Below are positions 33,912 to 42,631 of a DNA stretch of 64,000 bases, piece by piece. A model generated the notes under the pieces. That model searched no databases. It had not been told where the DNA came from and was given only the letters and a program-made list of their open reading frames with translations. The translations under genes were made by a program, and so were the position numbers. Positions within the stretch are counted from its first letter, which is position 1. The number at the start of each line of letters is the position of its first letter. The DNA lies in the NCBI RefSeq assembly GCF_042096055.1, contig NZ_JBELMH010000006.1:1-64000 (forward strand). The letters run 5' to 3'. Source of the DNA: Citreimonas sp042096055 (lineage in GTDB: Bacteria > Pseudomonadota > Alphaproteobacteria > Rhodobacterales > Rhodobacteraceae).

Positions 33912-35144
33912 TCACTCGGCGGGGGCGGCGGGCATCAGTCGGGCGAAGACGGTCTCGTTGCCGGGCTCGGGGTGGCGCGGGATCATCAGCGCCAGCGCCA
34001 GCGACGTGGCCGCCATCATCGCGGCCAGCCCGAACACCGCGCCGGGCGAGACCAGCCAGAGGTAGCCCAGCGAGGCGGGCAGGAACACGGCGGCGATGTG
34101 GTTGATCGTGAAGGCGACGGCGGCGGTGGGGGCGATGTCCCGGGGATCGGCGATCTTCTGGAAGTAGGTCTTCAGCGCCAGCGCCAGGGCGAAGAAGATG
34201 TGGTCGACCACGTAGAGCGTCGCGGCCAGCACCACGCCCCAGCCGAACCAGTAGATGCCGCCATAGGCCATGAAGACCACGACCAGCCCGACATACTCGA
34301 CCGCGAGCGCGTTGCGCTCGCCGAAGCGGTGGACGACGCGGCCGAAGATCGGGGCGAGGATGATGTTGGCGACGAGGTTGATCAGGTAGAGCGACGTGAT
34401 GTGGTGCACGTCGAAGCCGAAGCGCTCGACCATCATGAAGCCGGCGAAGACGGTGAAGATCTGCCGGCGGGCGCCCGACATGAATTGCAGCGCGTAGTAC
34501 AGCCAGTAGCGGCGGCGCAGGACGAATTCCTTGGTCTGCGGATGCGGGCTTTCGAACTGGGGGAAGGCGAACCAGCAATAGGCGACGATGATCAGCGTCA
34601 GGCTGCCCGCGCTGACGTAGACGAAGGTGTAGGACAGGTCGAACGCGCGCCAGGTCAGCACGATGGCGACGTAGGCGACCAGCGTCGCGGCGGACCCGAC
34701 GGCCAGCAGCAGGCCCAGCATCTGCGGCGCGCGGTGCTTGGGCAGCCATTGCAGCTGCAGGCTCTGGTTCACGGTCTCGTAGTAGTGGAAGCCGATCGAG
34801 CTGAGGAGCGTGACGAACAGAAGCCCGCCCATCGTGGGGAACTGCGCGGTGATCGCGGTGGCGACGCCCAGAAGCGCGAGCGAGACCAGCGCGATGGTCT
34901 GCTCGCGCATGACGAAGAGAAGCAGGATCACCGCGATGGCGAGGAAGCCCGGCACCTCGCGGACGGTGTGGAGCCAGCCGATGTCGGCGCCGTCGAACTG
35001 TGCGGCCTCGATGACGAAGTTGTTCAGCAGCGCCGACCAGGTGGCGAAGCTGAGGGGCATGGCGATGGCCATGAGGAACAGCAGCGTCACAGGGCGGCGC
35101 CAGACCGGCAGGCCCCGGGCCTCGGACAGAGGGACGGGAGACAT
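33912..35144 (-). CDS. Major facilitator superfamily transporter
   Basis: Inner-membrane protein of 410 residues with about twelve helices. Helix 1 is VTLLFLMAIAMPLSFATWSA, and the central loop after helix 6 is charged (FESPHPQTKEFVLRRRYWL). The cytoplasmic motif between helices 8 and 9, GRVVHRFGERNALAVEYVG, fits the MFS pattern. The substrate cannot be assigned. The start codon has only a weak GGAA upstream. A 76-nt repeat shared with 48525 lies about 75 bp upstream. Confidence 0.8.
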   Translation of the reverse strand: MSPVPLSEARGLPVWRRPVTLLFLMAIAMPLSFATWSALLNNFVIEAAQFDGADIGWLHTVREVPGFLAIAVILLLFVMREQTIALVSLALLGVATAITAQFPTMGGLLFVTLLSSIGFHYYETVNQSLQLQWLPKHRAPQMLGLLLAVGSAATLVAYVAIVLTWRAFDLSYTFVYVSAGSLTLIIVAYCWFAFPQFESPHPQTKEFVLRRRYWLYYALQFMSGARRQIFTVFAGFMMVERFGFDVHHITSLYLINLVANIILAPIFGRVVHRFGERNALAVEYVGLVVVFMAYGGIYWFGWGVVLAATLYVVDHIFFALALALKTYFQKIADPRDIAPTAAVAFTINHIAAVFLPASLGYLWLVSPGAVFGLAAMMAATSLALALMIPRHPEPGNETVFARLMPAAPAE

Positions 35145-35218
35145 GATTCCGCTTTAGGCCCTTTCCGCGACCTTGGCGAGAGGCCTTGAAGGGCCCGTCC
35201 GAAAAAGCGCGGCGCGGA

Positions 35219-35294
35219 CGTGTCCCACGATGGGACAGGTCCGCGACCTAGAAAAATCAATGGCTTGCAGAGACGGATTCAGAATCCGTTAGGA
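35219..35294 (+). repeat. 76-nt intergenic repeat, copy 1
   Basis: Identical in length and about 88% identical to the copy at 48525-48600. It starts with the inverted repeat TGTCCCA-CGA-TGGGACA and ends with ACGGATT-CAG-AATCCGT. The most conserved core is AATCAATGGCTTGCAGAGAC. It lies between an ABC permease 3' end and the MFS gene 5' end. Confidence 0.8.
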
Positions 35295-35314
35295 ATTGCC
35301 CCGGCGCGGGCAGC

Positions 35315-36088
35315 TCAGGTGCGGATGCGCCACCCGGTGCGGAAGATCCACCACAGCACGGTCAGGCACAGCGCGGTGAAGCCCGCGATGGCCAGCAGGC
35401 TGAGCCCCACCGGTACGTCGGCCATGCCGAAGAACGACCAGCGGAAGCCCGAGATCAGGTACACCACCGGGTTGAACAGCGCGATGGTCTGCCACGCCTC
35501 GGGCAGCATCGAGATCGAGTAGAACGAGCCGCCGAGGAACACGAGCGGCGTGACGATCAGCAGCGGGACGAGCTGCAGCTGCTCGAAGTTCTCGGCCCAG
35601 ATGCCGATGATGAAGCCCAGCAGCGCGAAACTGACGCAGGTGAGGATCAGGAAGGCGAGCATGGCGAAGGGGTGCGCGATCTGCACCTCGACGAACAGCG
35701 CGGCGGTGCCCAGGATCACCGCGCCGATGAACAGCGCCTTGGTCGCCGCGGCGCCGACGTAGCCCGCGACGATTTCCAGGAAGTTCACCGGGGCCGAGAG
35801 CAGTTCGTAGATCGTGCCGATGAACTTCGGGAAGTAGATGCCGAAGCTGGCGTTCGAGATCGCCTGCGTGATCACCGACAGCATGACCAGACCCGGCACG
35901 ATGAAGGCGCCGTAGCTGACGCCCTCGACCTGGTCGATGCGGCTGCCGATGGCGGCGCCGAAGACCACGAAGTAGAGCGAGGTCGAGATCACCGGCGAGA
36001 CGAAGCTTTGCCCCAGCGTCCGGAAGAAGCGCGACATCTCGAACAGGTAGATCGCCCGGATCGCGCCGAAATTGATGCTGCCGCTCAT
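35315..36088 (-). CDS. ABC-2 type transporter permease
   Basis: Integral-membrane half of an exporter, 257 residues with six helices. LGQSFVSPVISTSLYFVVFG and the segment LGFIIGIWAENFEQLQLVPL are typical of ABC-2 permeases of the YadH/NodJ kind. The ATG overlaps the ATPase stop (ATGA), so the two subunits are made together. Substrate unknown; relatives move drugs, polysaccharides or lipids. Confidence 0.9.
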   Translation of the reverse strand: MSGSINFGAIRAIYLFEMSRFFRTLGQSFVSPVISTSLYFVVFGAAIGSRIDQVEGVSYGAFIVPGLVMLSVITQAISNASFGIYFPKFIGTIYELLSAPVNFLEIVAGYVGAAATKALFIGAVILGTAALFVEVQIAHPFAMLAFLILTCVSFALLGFIIGIWAENFEQLQLVPLLIVTPLVFLGGSFYSISMLPEAWQTIALFNPVVYLISGFRWSFFGMADVPVGLSLLAIAGFTALCLTVLWWIFRTGWRIRT

Positions 36089-37020
36089 GCCGCGCCCTCC
36101 TGCCGTTCGTGGACGAGTCCCACGAAGATGTCTTCCAGGCTGTCCTGCGCGGTCGAGACGTCCCGCACGGCCAGCCCCTCGGCCGTGAGGTCCGCCATGA
36201 GGCGCGCGATGCCGCTGCGCTCGGACCCGGTGTCGTAGGCGTAGACCAGCGTGGCGCCGTCGTCCTCGAGCGTCAGCCCGTGATGGGCGAGACCGGCGGG
36301 AATGGCGTCGAGCGGCCGGGCGAGGTCGATGCGCAGCGTCTTGCGCCCCAGCCGGGCCATCAGCGCGGCCTTGTCCTCGACCAGCAGGATGCGGCCGGCG
36401 CTGATGACGCCGATGCGGTCGGCGATGGCCTCGGCCTCTTCGATGTAGTGGGTGGTCAGGATGATGGTGACGCCGTCGGCCTTCAGCTCGGCCACGGTTT
36501 CCCACATGTCGCGGCGCAGCTCGACGTCGACGCCGGCGGTGGGTTCGTCGAGGAACAGCACGCGCGGCTCGTGCGCCAGCGCCTTGGCGATCAGCACGCG
36601 GCGCTTCATGCCGCCCGACAGCGCGCGGATCGGCGTGTCGCGCTTGTCCCACAGCGACAGCTTGCGCAGGATCGCCTCGATCTTCGCCTCGTCGGCGGGC
36701 AGGCCGAACAGCCCGCGCGAGAAGCGCACGGTGCGGATCACCTTCTCGAACGGCTCGAGGTTGACCTCTTGCGGCACGAGGCCGACCAGCCGCCGCGCGG
36801 CGCGGTAGTCGCGCACCACGTCGTGGTCGCCGACGGTGATGCGGCCGCCCGAGGGCACGGTGATGCCGCAGATCGCCGAGATCAGCGTCGTCTTGCCCGC
36901 GCCGTTGGGGCCGAGCAGGGCGAGGATCTCGCCTTCGCGGATGGACAGGTCGACGCCCTTGAGCGCCTCGAACCCGTCGTCGTAGACCTTCCGCAGGCCG
37001 GTGATGTCGACCATCGCCAT
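36085..37020 (-). CDS. ABC-2 type transporter ATP-binding protein
   Basis: ATPase partner of the following permease, 311 residues of the CcmA/DrrA-like class. Walker A is LLGPNGAGKTTLISAICG, the signature motif ALSGGMKRRVLIAKAL, and Walker B VLFLDEPTAGVDVELRRDMW; the H-loop is in IILTTHYIEEAEAI. The C-terminal ~80 residues form the usual DrrA-type extension. The ATG at 37020 follows AGGAGA; MVDITGLRKVY six bases later is an alternative start. It is E. coli YadG-like. Confidence 0.92.
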   Translation of the reverse strand: MAMVDITGLRKVYDDGFEALKGVDLSIREGEILALLGPNGAGKTTLISAICGITVPSGGRITVGDHDVVRDYRAARRLVGLVPQEVNLEPFEKVIRTVRFSRGLFGLPADEAKIEAILRKLSLWDKRDTPIRALSGGMKRRVLIAKALAHEPRVLFLDEPTAGVDVELRRDMWETVAELKADGVTIILTTHYIEEAEAIADRIGVISAGRILLVEDKAALMARLGRKTLRIDLARPLDAIPAGLAHHGLTLEDDGATLVYAYDTGSERSGIARLMADLTAEGLAVRDVSTAQDSLEDIFVGLVHERQEGAA

Positions 37021-37123
37021 GATTGAGACGTCTCCTGTTTGCGCCAACATGGTGCGCCGGGCGCGCCGCCGCAATCCATTGCCTGCGCACACTCGACCCG
37101 CGCCTGGCGCGCAGGCCGGCGCC

Positions 37124-38158
37124 TTAGCGGGCGCCCTCGCGCACGGTGTCGATCATCAGCTGCACGTTCTCGGGGTCGGCATCGGGCGTGATGCCGTGGC
37201 CGAGGTTGAAGATGTGCGGGCCGTTCGACAGCGCCTTCACGATGGCGCGCGTCTCGCGCACCAGATCGTCGCCGCCGGTGACCATGTGCTTGGACGCGAG
37301 GTTGCCCTGCACGCAGCCCGAGGGCTGGACGTGCCGGGCGACCCATTCGGCGCTGACGCTGTCGTCGACGGCGACGCAATCGGCGCCGGTCGCCTCGTGG
37401 AAGCCGATATACTTGTCGCCCGCCTGGCGCGGGAAGGCGATGACCGGAAGGCCCGGGTGACGGCGCTTAAGCTCTTGCGTGATGCGGCGCGCGGGTTCCA
37501 GCGCGTAGCGGTCGAAATCGTCGCCCTTCAGGCTGCCGGCCCAGCTGTCGAAGATCTTCACCACCTCGGCGCCGGCCTTCACCTGTTCGGACAGGTACTC
37601 GATCGTGCCCTCGGTGATGCGGTCGATCAGCGCCTCGAAGACCGGGCGGTTTTTGTCCTTGAGCGCGTGGGCGGGCGCCTGGTCGGGCGTGCCCTGCCCG
37701 GCGATCATGTAAGTGGCCACGGTCCAGGGCGCGCCGGCGAAGCCGATCAGCGTCGTCTCGGCCGGCAGGTCGCGCGACAGGCGGCGCACGGTCTCGTAGA
37801 CCGGGTGCAGCGTGTCGTGGATGGCCGAGACCGGGTTCAGCGCGTCGAATTCTCCTTGGGTCGTCACGGTGGTCATCCGCGGGCCTTCGCCGGTGACGAA
37901 CCACAGGTCGACCCCCAGCGCCTGCGGCAGCAGCAGGATGTCGGCGAACAGGATCGCCGCGTCGAAGCCGTAGCGGCGGATCGGCTGCAGCGTCACCTCG
38001 GCGGCAAGCTCGGGGTTGTAGCACAGCGACAGGAAATCCCCCGCCTGCGCGCGGGTGGCCTTGTATTCGGGCAGGTAGCGCCCCGCCTGGCGCATCATCC
38101 AGATCGGCGGCGTCGGCAGCGGCTCGCCCGCCAGCGCGCGCAGGATCGTCTTGGTCAT
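37124..38158 (-). CDS. hemE: Uroporphyrinogen decarboxylase
   Basis: Cytoplasmic enzyme that removes four carboxyls from uroporphyrinogen III to give coproporphyrinogen III for haem (and, in phototrophs, bacteriochlorophyll). The 344 residues begin MTKTILRALAGEPLPTPPIW, continue MMRQAGRYLPEYKATRA (the substrate-binding Arg loop) and include GFAGAPWTVATYMIAGQG. It is divergent from hemC, with a 114-bp shared promoter region. Confidence 0.98.
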   Translation of the reverse strand: MTKTILRALAGEPLPTPPIWMMRQAGRYLPEYKATRAQAGDFLSLCYNPELAAEVTLQPIRRYGFDAAILFADILLLPQALGVDLWFVTGEGPRMTTVTTQGEFDALNPVSAIHDTLHPVYETVRRLSRDLPAETTLIGFAGAPWTVATYMIAGQGTPDQAPAHALKDKNRPVFEALIDRITEGTIEYLSEQVKAGAEVVKIFDSWAGSLKGDDFDRYALEPARRITQELKRRHPGLPVIAFPRQAGDKYIGFHEATGADCVAVDDSVSAEWVARHVQPSGCVQGNLASKHMVTGGDDLVRETRAIVKALSNGPHIFNLGHGITPDADPENVQLMIDTVREGAR

Positions 38159-38272
38159 GTGCTCGTCCCTTCCCGTGTCGGCAACAGGCGTCCCCCGTCG
38201 GGCCACCGGTGTCAAGCTGCGGCTGTAAAGACGGGCATTGTCAGGCTGGCGTGACGGGACTAAGCCTTGGGC

Positions 38273-39235
38273 ATGACGCTCCGTTTGCCCTCCCCCGCCT
38301 CGCCGCTGAAGATCGGAACCCGCGGCTCGCCGCTCGCGCTGGCGCAGGCGCACGAGACGCGCGCGCGCCTCGCCGCCGCGTTCGACCTGCCCGAGGCGGC
38401 GTTCGAGGTGGTGGTGATCAAGACCACCGGCGACGACCGTTCGATGATCGCCGCGGACCGGCCGCTGAAGGAGATCGGCAACAAGGGGCTGTTCACCAAG
38501 GAGATCGAGGAGGCGATGATCGCCGGCCGCATCGACATCGCGGTGCACTCGATGAAGGACATGCCGACCGAGCAGCCCGCGGGGCTGATGCTGGATTGCT
38601 ACCTGCCGCGCGAGGACACGCGCGACGCGTTCATCTCGCCCCACGTCACCACGATCCACGACCTGCCCACGGGTGCTGTGGTGGGATCGAGCTCGCTGCG
38701 GCGGCGGGCGCAGCTGCTGAACCGGCGCGCCGACCTGCGCGTGGTCGAGTTCCGCGGCAACGTTCAGACGCGCCTGAAGAAGCTGCACGACGGCGTAGCG
38801 CAGGCGACGTTCCTGGCCATGGCGGGGCTGAACCGGATGAACATGACCGAGGTGCCGAAGACCCCGATCGCGCCCGAGGACATGCTGCCCGCGATCGCGC
38901 AGGGCGCCATCGGGATCGAGCGGCGCAGCGACGACGACAGCGCGGCCGAGATGCTGGCGGCGATCCACGACACCCCCACGGCGCAACGGCTGGCGGCGGA
39001 ACGCGCGTTCCTCGCGCGGCTCGACGGGTCGTGCGACACGCCGATCGCGGGGCTGGCGGAGCTCGACGGCGACACGCTGCGGCTGCGCGGCGAGATCTTG
39101 CGCCCCGACGGATCGGAAGCCCAGGCGGGCGAACGCAGCGGGCCGGTGGCCGACGGCGCCGCGATGGGCCGGGACCTCGCCGACGAATTGCTGAGCCGCG
39201 CCGGCCCCGGCTTCTTCGACTGGCGCGCCGCCTGA
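38273..39235 (+). CDS. hemC: Porphobilinogen deaminase (hydroxymethylbilane synthase)
   Basis: Condenses four porphobilinogens into hydroxymethylbilane. The 320 residues have the N-terminal KIGTRGSPLALAQAHETRAR, catalytic IDIAVHSMKDMPTEQPAGLM and the dipyrromethane-cofactor Cys in RLDGSCDTPIAGLAELDGD. The ATG at 38273 is used rather than the TTG two codons upstream. It faces away from hemE, so the two enzymes, two steps apart in the pathway, can share control. Confidence 0.97.
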   Translation: MTLRLPSPASPLKIGTRGSPLALAQAHETRARLAAAFDLPEAAFEVVVIKTTGDDRSMIAADRPLKEIGNKGLFTKEIEEAMIAGRIDIAVHSMKDMPTEQPAGLMLDCYLPREDTRDAFISPHVTTIHDLPTGAVVGSSSLRRRAQLLNRRADLRVVEFRGNVQTRLKKLHDGVAQATFLAMAGLNRMNMTEVPKTPIAPEDMLPAIAQGAIGIERRSDDDSAAEMLAAIHDTPTAQRLAAERAFLARLDGSCDTPIAGLAELDGDTLRLRGEILRPDGSEAQAGERSGPVADGAAMGRDLADELLSRAGPGFFDWRAA

Positions 39236-39247
39236 GCGACGCGTGAT

Positions 39248-39297
39248 GGGACGGCGGGCGGGGCGAGGTCCCGGCCGCACGGCCGGGACGAGCGCCG
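39248..39297 (+). repeat. Intergenic hairpin repeat, copy C
   Basis: GGGACGGCGGGCGGGGCGA and GAGCGCCG, identical to the flanks of copy A, enclose a longer hairpin (GTCCCGGCC-GCAC-GGCCGGGAC). It lies between the convergent stops of hemC and the quinone oxidoreductase gene, where it could also act as a transcript barrier. Confidence 0.65.
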
Positions 39298-39311
39298 TAT
39301 CGCCGGCCCCC

Positions 39312-40286
39312 TCAGACCGTCAGCACCGTCTGCCCGGTCGTCTCGCGCGCTTCCAGCGCGCGCTGCGCGTCGGCCACGTCGTCCAGCGCGAACCGCTGGT
39401 CGATGCGGATCTCGACGTCGCCCTTCGCCACCTTGTCGAACAGCGCGGCCGCGATGGCCTGGCAATCCTCGTGTTTCGCGATGTGGGTGAACAGCGTCGG
39501 CCGGGTGATCCGCAGGCTGCCCTTCGCCGCCAGCGTCGCGAGGTTGAACGGCGGGACCGGGCCCGACGCGTTGCCGAACGAGATCATCATGCCCAGCGGC
39601 TTGAGGCAATCGAGCGAGCCGTCGAACGTGTCCTTGCCCACCGCGTCCATCACCACGTCGACGCCGGCGCCGTCGGTCAGGTCGCGCACCGTCTTGACCC
39701 AGTCGCCGTCGCGGTAGTTGACGCAGACGTCGGCGCCGTTCTCCTCGGCCAGGCGGCACTTCTCGTCGGTGCCGGCGGTGCCGATCAGGCGGATGCCCTC
39801 GGCGCGCGCCCACTGGCACGCCATCAGGCCGACGCCGCCCGCAGCCGCGTGGAACAGCACCGTGTCGCCGCGCTTGATCGGCGTCGTGCGCTGGAACAGG
39901 TAGACCACGGTCATGCCCTTCAGCATCATCGCCGCGCCCTGCTCGAAGCTGATCGCGTCGGGCAGCTTGCAGACCTGCGCGGCGGGCATCACCCGCGCCT
40001 CGCAATACGATCCCGGCGGCATCGACGCATAGGCGGCGCGGTCGCCCTCTTTCAGATGAGTCACCCCCTCGCCCACGGCCTCGACCACGCCGGCGCCTTC
40101 CATGCCCATCGCGTGCGGCAGCTCGAGCTTGTAGAGCCCGGCGCGCTGGTAGACGTCGATGAAGTTGAGGCCGCAATTCTCGTGGCGGATGCGGATCTCG
40201 CCCTTGCCGGGCGCGCCGACCTCGCGATCGACGAACTTGAACTGCTCGGGCCCGCCATGGGCCTCGATGATGACGGTCTTGACCAT
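39312..40286 (-). CDS. Quinone oxidoreductase (Qor-type zinc-independent MDR)
   Basis: NADPH-dependent quinone or enone reductase, 324 residues, without the catalytic zinc ligands of alcohol dehydrogenases. Signatures are CGLNFIDVYQRAGLYKLELP near the N-terminus and the Rossmann segment LFHAAAGGVGLMACQWARAE. A second member of the superfamily lies 58 bp upstream on the same strand. The ATG at 40286 has AAGGGG just before it. The substrate is probably a small quinone. Confidence 0.88.
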   Translation of the reverse strand: MVKTVIIEAHGGPEQFKFVDREVGAPGKGEIRIRHENCGLNFIDVYQRAGLYKLELPHAMGMEGAGVVEAVGEGVTHLKEGDRAAYASMPPGSYCEARVMPAAQVCKLPDAISFEQGAAMMLKGMTVVYLFQRTTPIKRGDTVLFHAAAGGVGLMACQWARAEGIRLIGTAGTDEKCRLAEENGADVCVNYRDGDWVKTVRDLTDGAGVDVVMDAVGKDTFDGSLDCLKPLGMMISFGNASGPVPPFNLATLAAKGSLRITRPTLFTHIAKHEDCQAIAAALFDKVAKGDVEIRIDQRFALDDVADAQRALEARETTGQTVLTV

Positions 40287-40344
40287 TGTCCCCTTCACTC
40301 CCTCTTGCGCGGCCGCGTCGGGCCGCTTGTCGGTGCGGCCGTGT

Positions 40345-41328
40345 TCAGCCGACGTTCAGTACGATCTTTCCGATGTGTTCGGAGGATTCCATGCGCGTAT
40401 GCGCCTTGGCCGCGTCTTCAAGCGCGAAGGCGCGGTCCATGACCGGCGCGACCATGCCCGCCTCCAGCAGCGGCCAGACGTCGGCGCGCAGGGCCTCGGC
40501 GATGCGGGCCTTGGCGAGGTCGCTTTGCGGGCGCAGCGTGCTGCCGGTGATGGTCAGGCGGCGCATCATCACCTGGGCGAAGTTCAGCTCGACCTTGGGG
40601 CCCTGCAGGAAGGCGATCTGCACCAGACGGCCGTCATCGGCCAGCGCCTTGACGTTGCGCGGGATGTAGTCGCCGCCCACCATGTCCAGGATCAGGTCGG
40701 CGCCGCCCTCGGCGCGCAGCACCTCGACGAAGTCCTCGTCGCGGTAGTTGATCGCGCGCTCGGCGCCCAGGGTCTCGCAGGCGGCGCACTTGTCGGCAGA
40801 TCCGGCGGTGGCGAAGACGCGCGCGCCGAAATGGCGGGCGAGCTGGATCGCCGTCGTGCCGATCCCCGACGAGCCGCCGTGCACCAGGAACCGCTCGCCG
40901 GCCTTCAGGCCGCCGCGCATGAAGACGTTCGACCAGACGGTGAAGAAGGTTTCCGGCAGGCAGGCGGCCTCGCGCAGGTCCATGCCGTCGGGCACGGGCA
41001 GGCAATGCGCGGCACGGGTGGCCACGTATTCGGCGTAGCCGCCTCCCGGCAGCAGCGCGCAGACCGTGTCGCCCACCCTGGGCCAGTCGACGCCGTCGCC
41101 CACCGCGTGCACCTCGCCCGCGGCCTCGAGCCCAGGCAGGTCGGACGCGCCGGGCGGCGGCGCGTAGGCGCCCGCGCGCTGCAGCGCGTCGGGACGGTTC
41201 ACGCCGGCATGGGCGACGCGGATCACCACCTGCCCGTGGCCGGGCCGGGGGATCGGGCGCTCGCATTCCGTCAGGACCTCGGGGCCGCCCGGTTTCGAGA
41301 TCTCGACCGCGCGCATCGTGTCAGGCAT
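40345..41328 (-). CDS. PIG3-family NAD(P)H quinone oxidoreductase
   Basis: Zinc-independent medium-chain dehydrogenase of 327 residues related to PIG3/TP53I3. Hallmarks are VAHAGVNRPDALQRAGAYAP, LPGLEAAGEVHAVGDGVD, ACLPETFFTVWSNVFMRGGL and the cofactor motif VHGGSSGIGTTAIQLARHFG. It is only distantly similar to the adjacent Qor, so it is not a recent duplicate. COQ9 is upstream after 74 bp; all three could concern quinone handling, an inference from position. Confidence 0.88.
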   Translation of the reverse strand: MPDTMRAVEISKPGGPEVLTECERPIPRPGHGQVVIRVAHAGVNRPDALQRAGAYAPPPGASDLPGLEAAGEVHAVGDGVDWPRVGDTVCALLPGGGYAEYVATRAAHCLPVPDGMDLREAACLPETFFTVWSNVFMRGGLKAGERFLVHGGSSGIGTTAIQLARHFGARVFATAGSADKCAACETLGAERAINYRDEDFVEVLRAEGGADLILDMVGGDYIPRNVKALADDGRLVQIAFLQGPKVELNFAQVMMRRLTITGSTLRPQSDLAKARIAEALRADVWPLLEAGMVAPVMDRAFALEDAAKAHTRMESSEHIGKIVLNVG

Positions 41329-41402
41329 TCGCTCTCTCCCTGTCCGGCGCGACCATGGCGCATCGCCCGCGCGACCTCAATGCCCCGGGGGCGGCCGGCT
41401 TG

Positions 41403-42083
41403 TCAGCCGCGGGGCGGCATGCCGCCGGGCATGTCGGCGTCGCGCCGGGGCGCGCGGATGCGCGAAGCCAACCATTCCGGCCCGGCCATCAGGCCGCGGG
41501 TCAGGGGGTTCTTGCGCATCTGCGCCTTGAAGCCCTCGATCCGCATGACGTCGTCGATGCGCCGGTCGAGGAAGGCCCAGGTGGCGTCGCTGTCGATCGA
41601 ATCGTCGCCCAGCCAGTAGAGGACGGTGGACGAGTAGACGCCGGACAGCGTCGCGCGCTTGGAGTACCAGTTGAGGTCCTGCGAGGTGTCGCCCAGCGCG
41701 GTCCAGATCCGGTCGGCGGTGCCCCAGATCAGCTTCGCCCCGTCGGCGGCGTGCATCGGCAGCGCGAACAGCGTCGTGCCGCGGCGCACCACCTCGCGAT
41801 CCTGCGCGGCCTCGATCCGGGCGCGCACGGCGAAGGCCACGCGGTCGCGGAAGCGCATGTCGCCGAGATCGGTCTCGGCGATGCGGGCGGCCATGGCGTC
41901 GTCGCCGCGGCGGTGGAAGGCGATCGCGAGGTCGAGAGCGCCGCGCGGGTAGAGGCCGCGCGCCACGGTGGGGTCGATGTCGGCGTCGCGGGCGGCGGCG
42001 CGGAAGGTCTCCTCGGACCAGCCGTCGAAGGGCACGTGCGTCAGCGCCGCGTCGAGCAGCCTGTCCTGGGGATTGTCGGTCAT
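41403..42083 (-). CDS. COQ9-family ubiquinone biosynthesis protein
   Basis: Accessory lipid-binding protein of 226 residues. In mitochondria COQ9 presents substrates to COQ7 hydroxylase. The segment VPFDGWSEETFRAAARDADI marks the N-terminal helix-turn-helix-like half, and the C-terminal half holds NWYSKRATLSGVYSSTVLYW and the usual WAFLDRRIDDVMRIEGFKAQ. CAGGAG precedes the ATG. It is divergent from rpsU. Confidence 0.9.
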   Translation of the reverse strand: MTDNPQDRLLDAALTHVPFDGWSEETFRAAARDADIDPTVARGLYPRGALDLAIAFHRRGDDAMAARIAETDLGDMRFRDRVAFAVRARIEAAQDREVVRRGTTLFALPMHAADGAKLIWGTADRIWTALGDTSQDLNWYSKRATLSGVYSSTVLYWLGDDSIDSDATWAFLDRRIDDVMRIEGFKAQMRKNPLTRGLMAGPEWLASRIRAPRRDADMPGGMPPRG

Positions 42084-42146
42084 GGCGCGTCTCCTGGCGG
42101 TGAATGTCGGCCCGGGCGTCGGTGTTTGCCGGTGTCTGTCCGGGAC

Positions 42147-42175
42147 TGGACAAGTTAGCCTGTGATTGCTATACG
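42147..42175 (+). promoter_or_regulatory. Sigma70-type promoter of rpsU
   Basis: TGGACA (42147-42152), 17 bp, TATACG (42170-42175). The -10 is preceded by TTGC. It lies about 55 bp ahead of the rpsU start codon. Confidence 0.7.
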
Positions 42176-42228
42176 GCCACCTCCTGCAATTCCTTGCAAC
42201 TCGAACCTAGAAAGGTGGTGACAACCAC

Positions 42229-42435
42229 ATGCAGGTCAGTGTTCGCGACAACAATGTCGATCAGGCGCTTCGTGCCCTGAAGAAGAAGCTGCAGCGCGAA
42301 GGCGTGTTCCGCGAAATGAAGCTCAAGCAGCATTTCGAGAAACCGTCCGAGAAGAAGGCCCGCGAGAAGGCGGAGGCGATTCGCCGCGCCCGCAAGCTCG
42401 CGCGCAAGAAGGCTCAGCGCGAAGGGATGCTTTGA
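42229..42435 (+). CDS. rpsU: 30S ribosomal protein S21
   Basis: Small ribosomal protein of 68 residues, binding near the anti-Shine-Dalgarno region and needed for initiation. It begins MQVSVRDNNVDQALRALKKK and has the strongly basic middle and end expected (KPSEKKAREKAEAIRRARKL). A strong AAAGGTGGTGA RBS, a clear promoter and a strong terminator make it a highly expressed single-gene unit. Confidence 0.98.
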   Translation: MQVSVRDNNVDQALRALKKKLQREGVFREMKLKQHFEKPSEKKAREKAEAIRRARKLARKKAQREGML

Positions 42436-42472
42436 GCCCGCGCCAGCCGATTTGACGCTGAAAACGACGACG

Positions 42473-42510
42473 ACCCCCGGGGCGAGAGCCCGCCGGGGGT
42501 TTGTCATTTT
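42473..42510 (+). terminator. Rho-independent terminator of rpsU
   Basis: CCCCCGG and CCGGGGG form the outer stem, with an inner GGGC-GAGA-GCCC, followed by TTTGTCATTTT. It starts 38 bp after the rpsU stop. Confidence 0.9.
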
Positions 42511-42631
42511 CGGGGGGTGGTTTTCGTGGTGCGCGGGCGCGGGATGCGTCCCCCGGAAACGGAAACGGCCCCGTCGCGGGGGCGATCGGGGCCGTCTGGA
42601 TGTGCGCGGGGCGGGGTCCGCCGGTCGCGGC

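Noticed and set aside
35265..35294. tRNA-like anticodon arm (CGGATTCAGAATCCG) in repeat copy 1
   Set aside because: There is no acceptor or T-arm around it, and the stem is broken in copy 2.
35220..35522. Possible small protein starting in the 76-nt repeat (SHDGT... similarity to 48520)
   Set aside because: The resemblance between the two frames follows from the DNA repeat itself and stops at its end; no RBS is seen.
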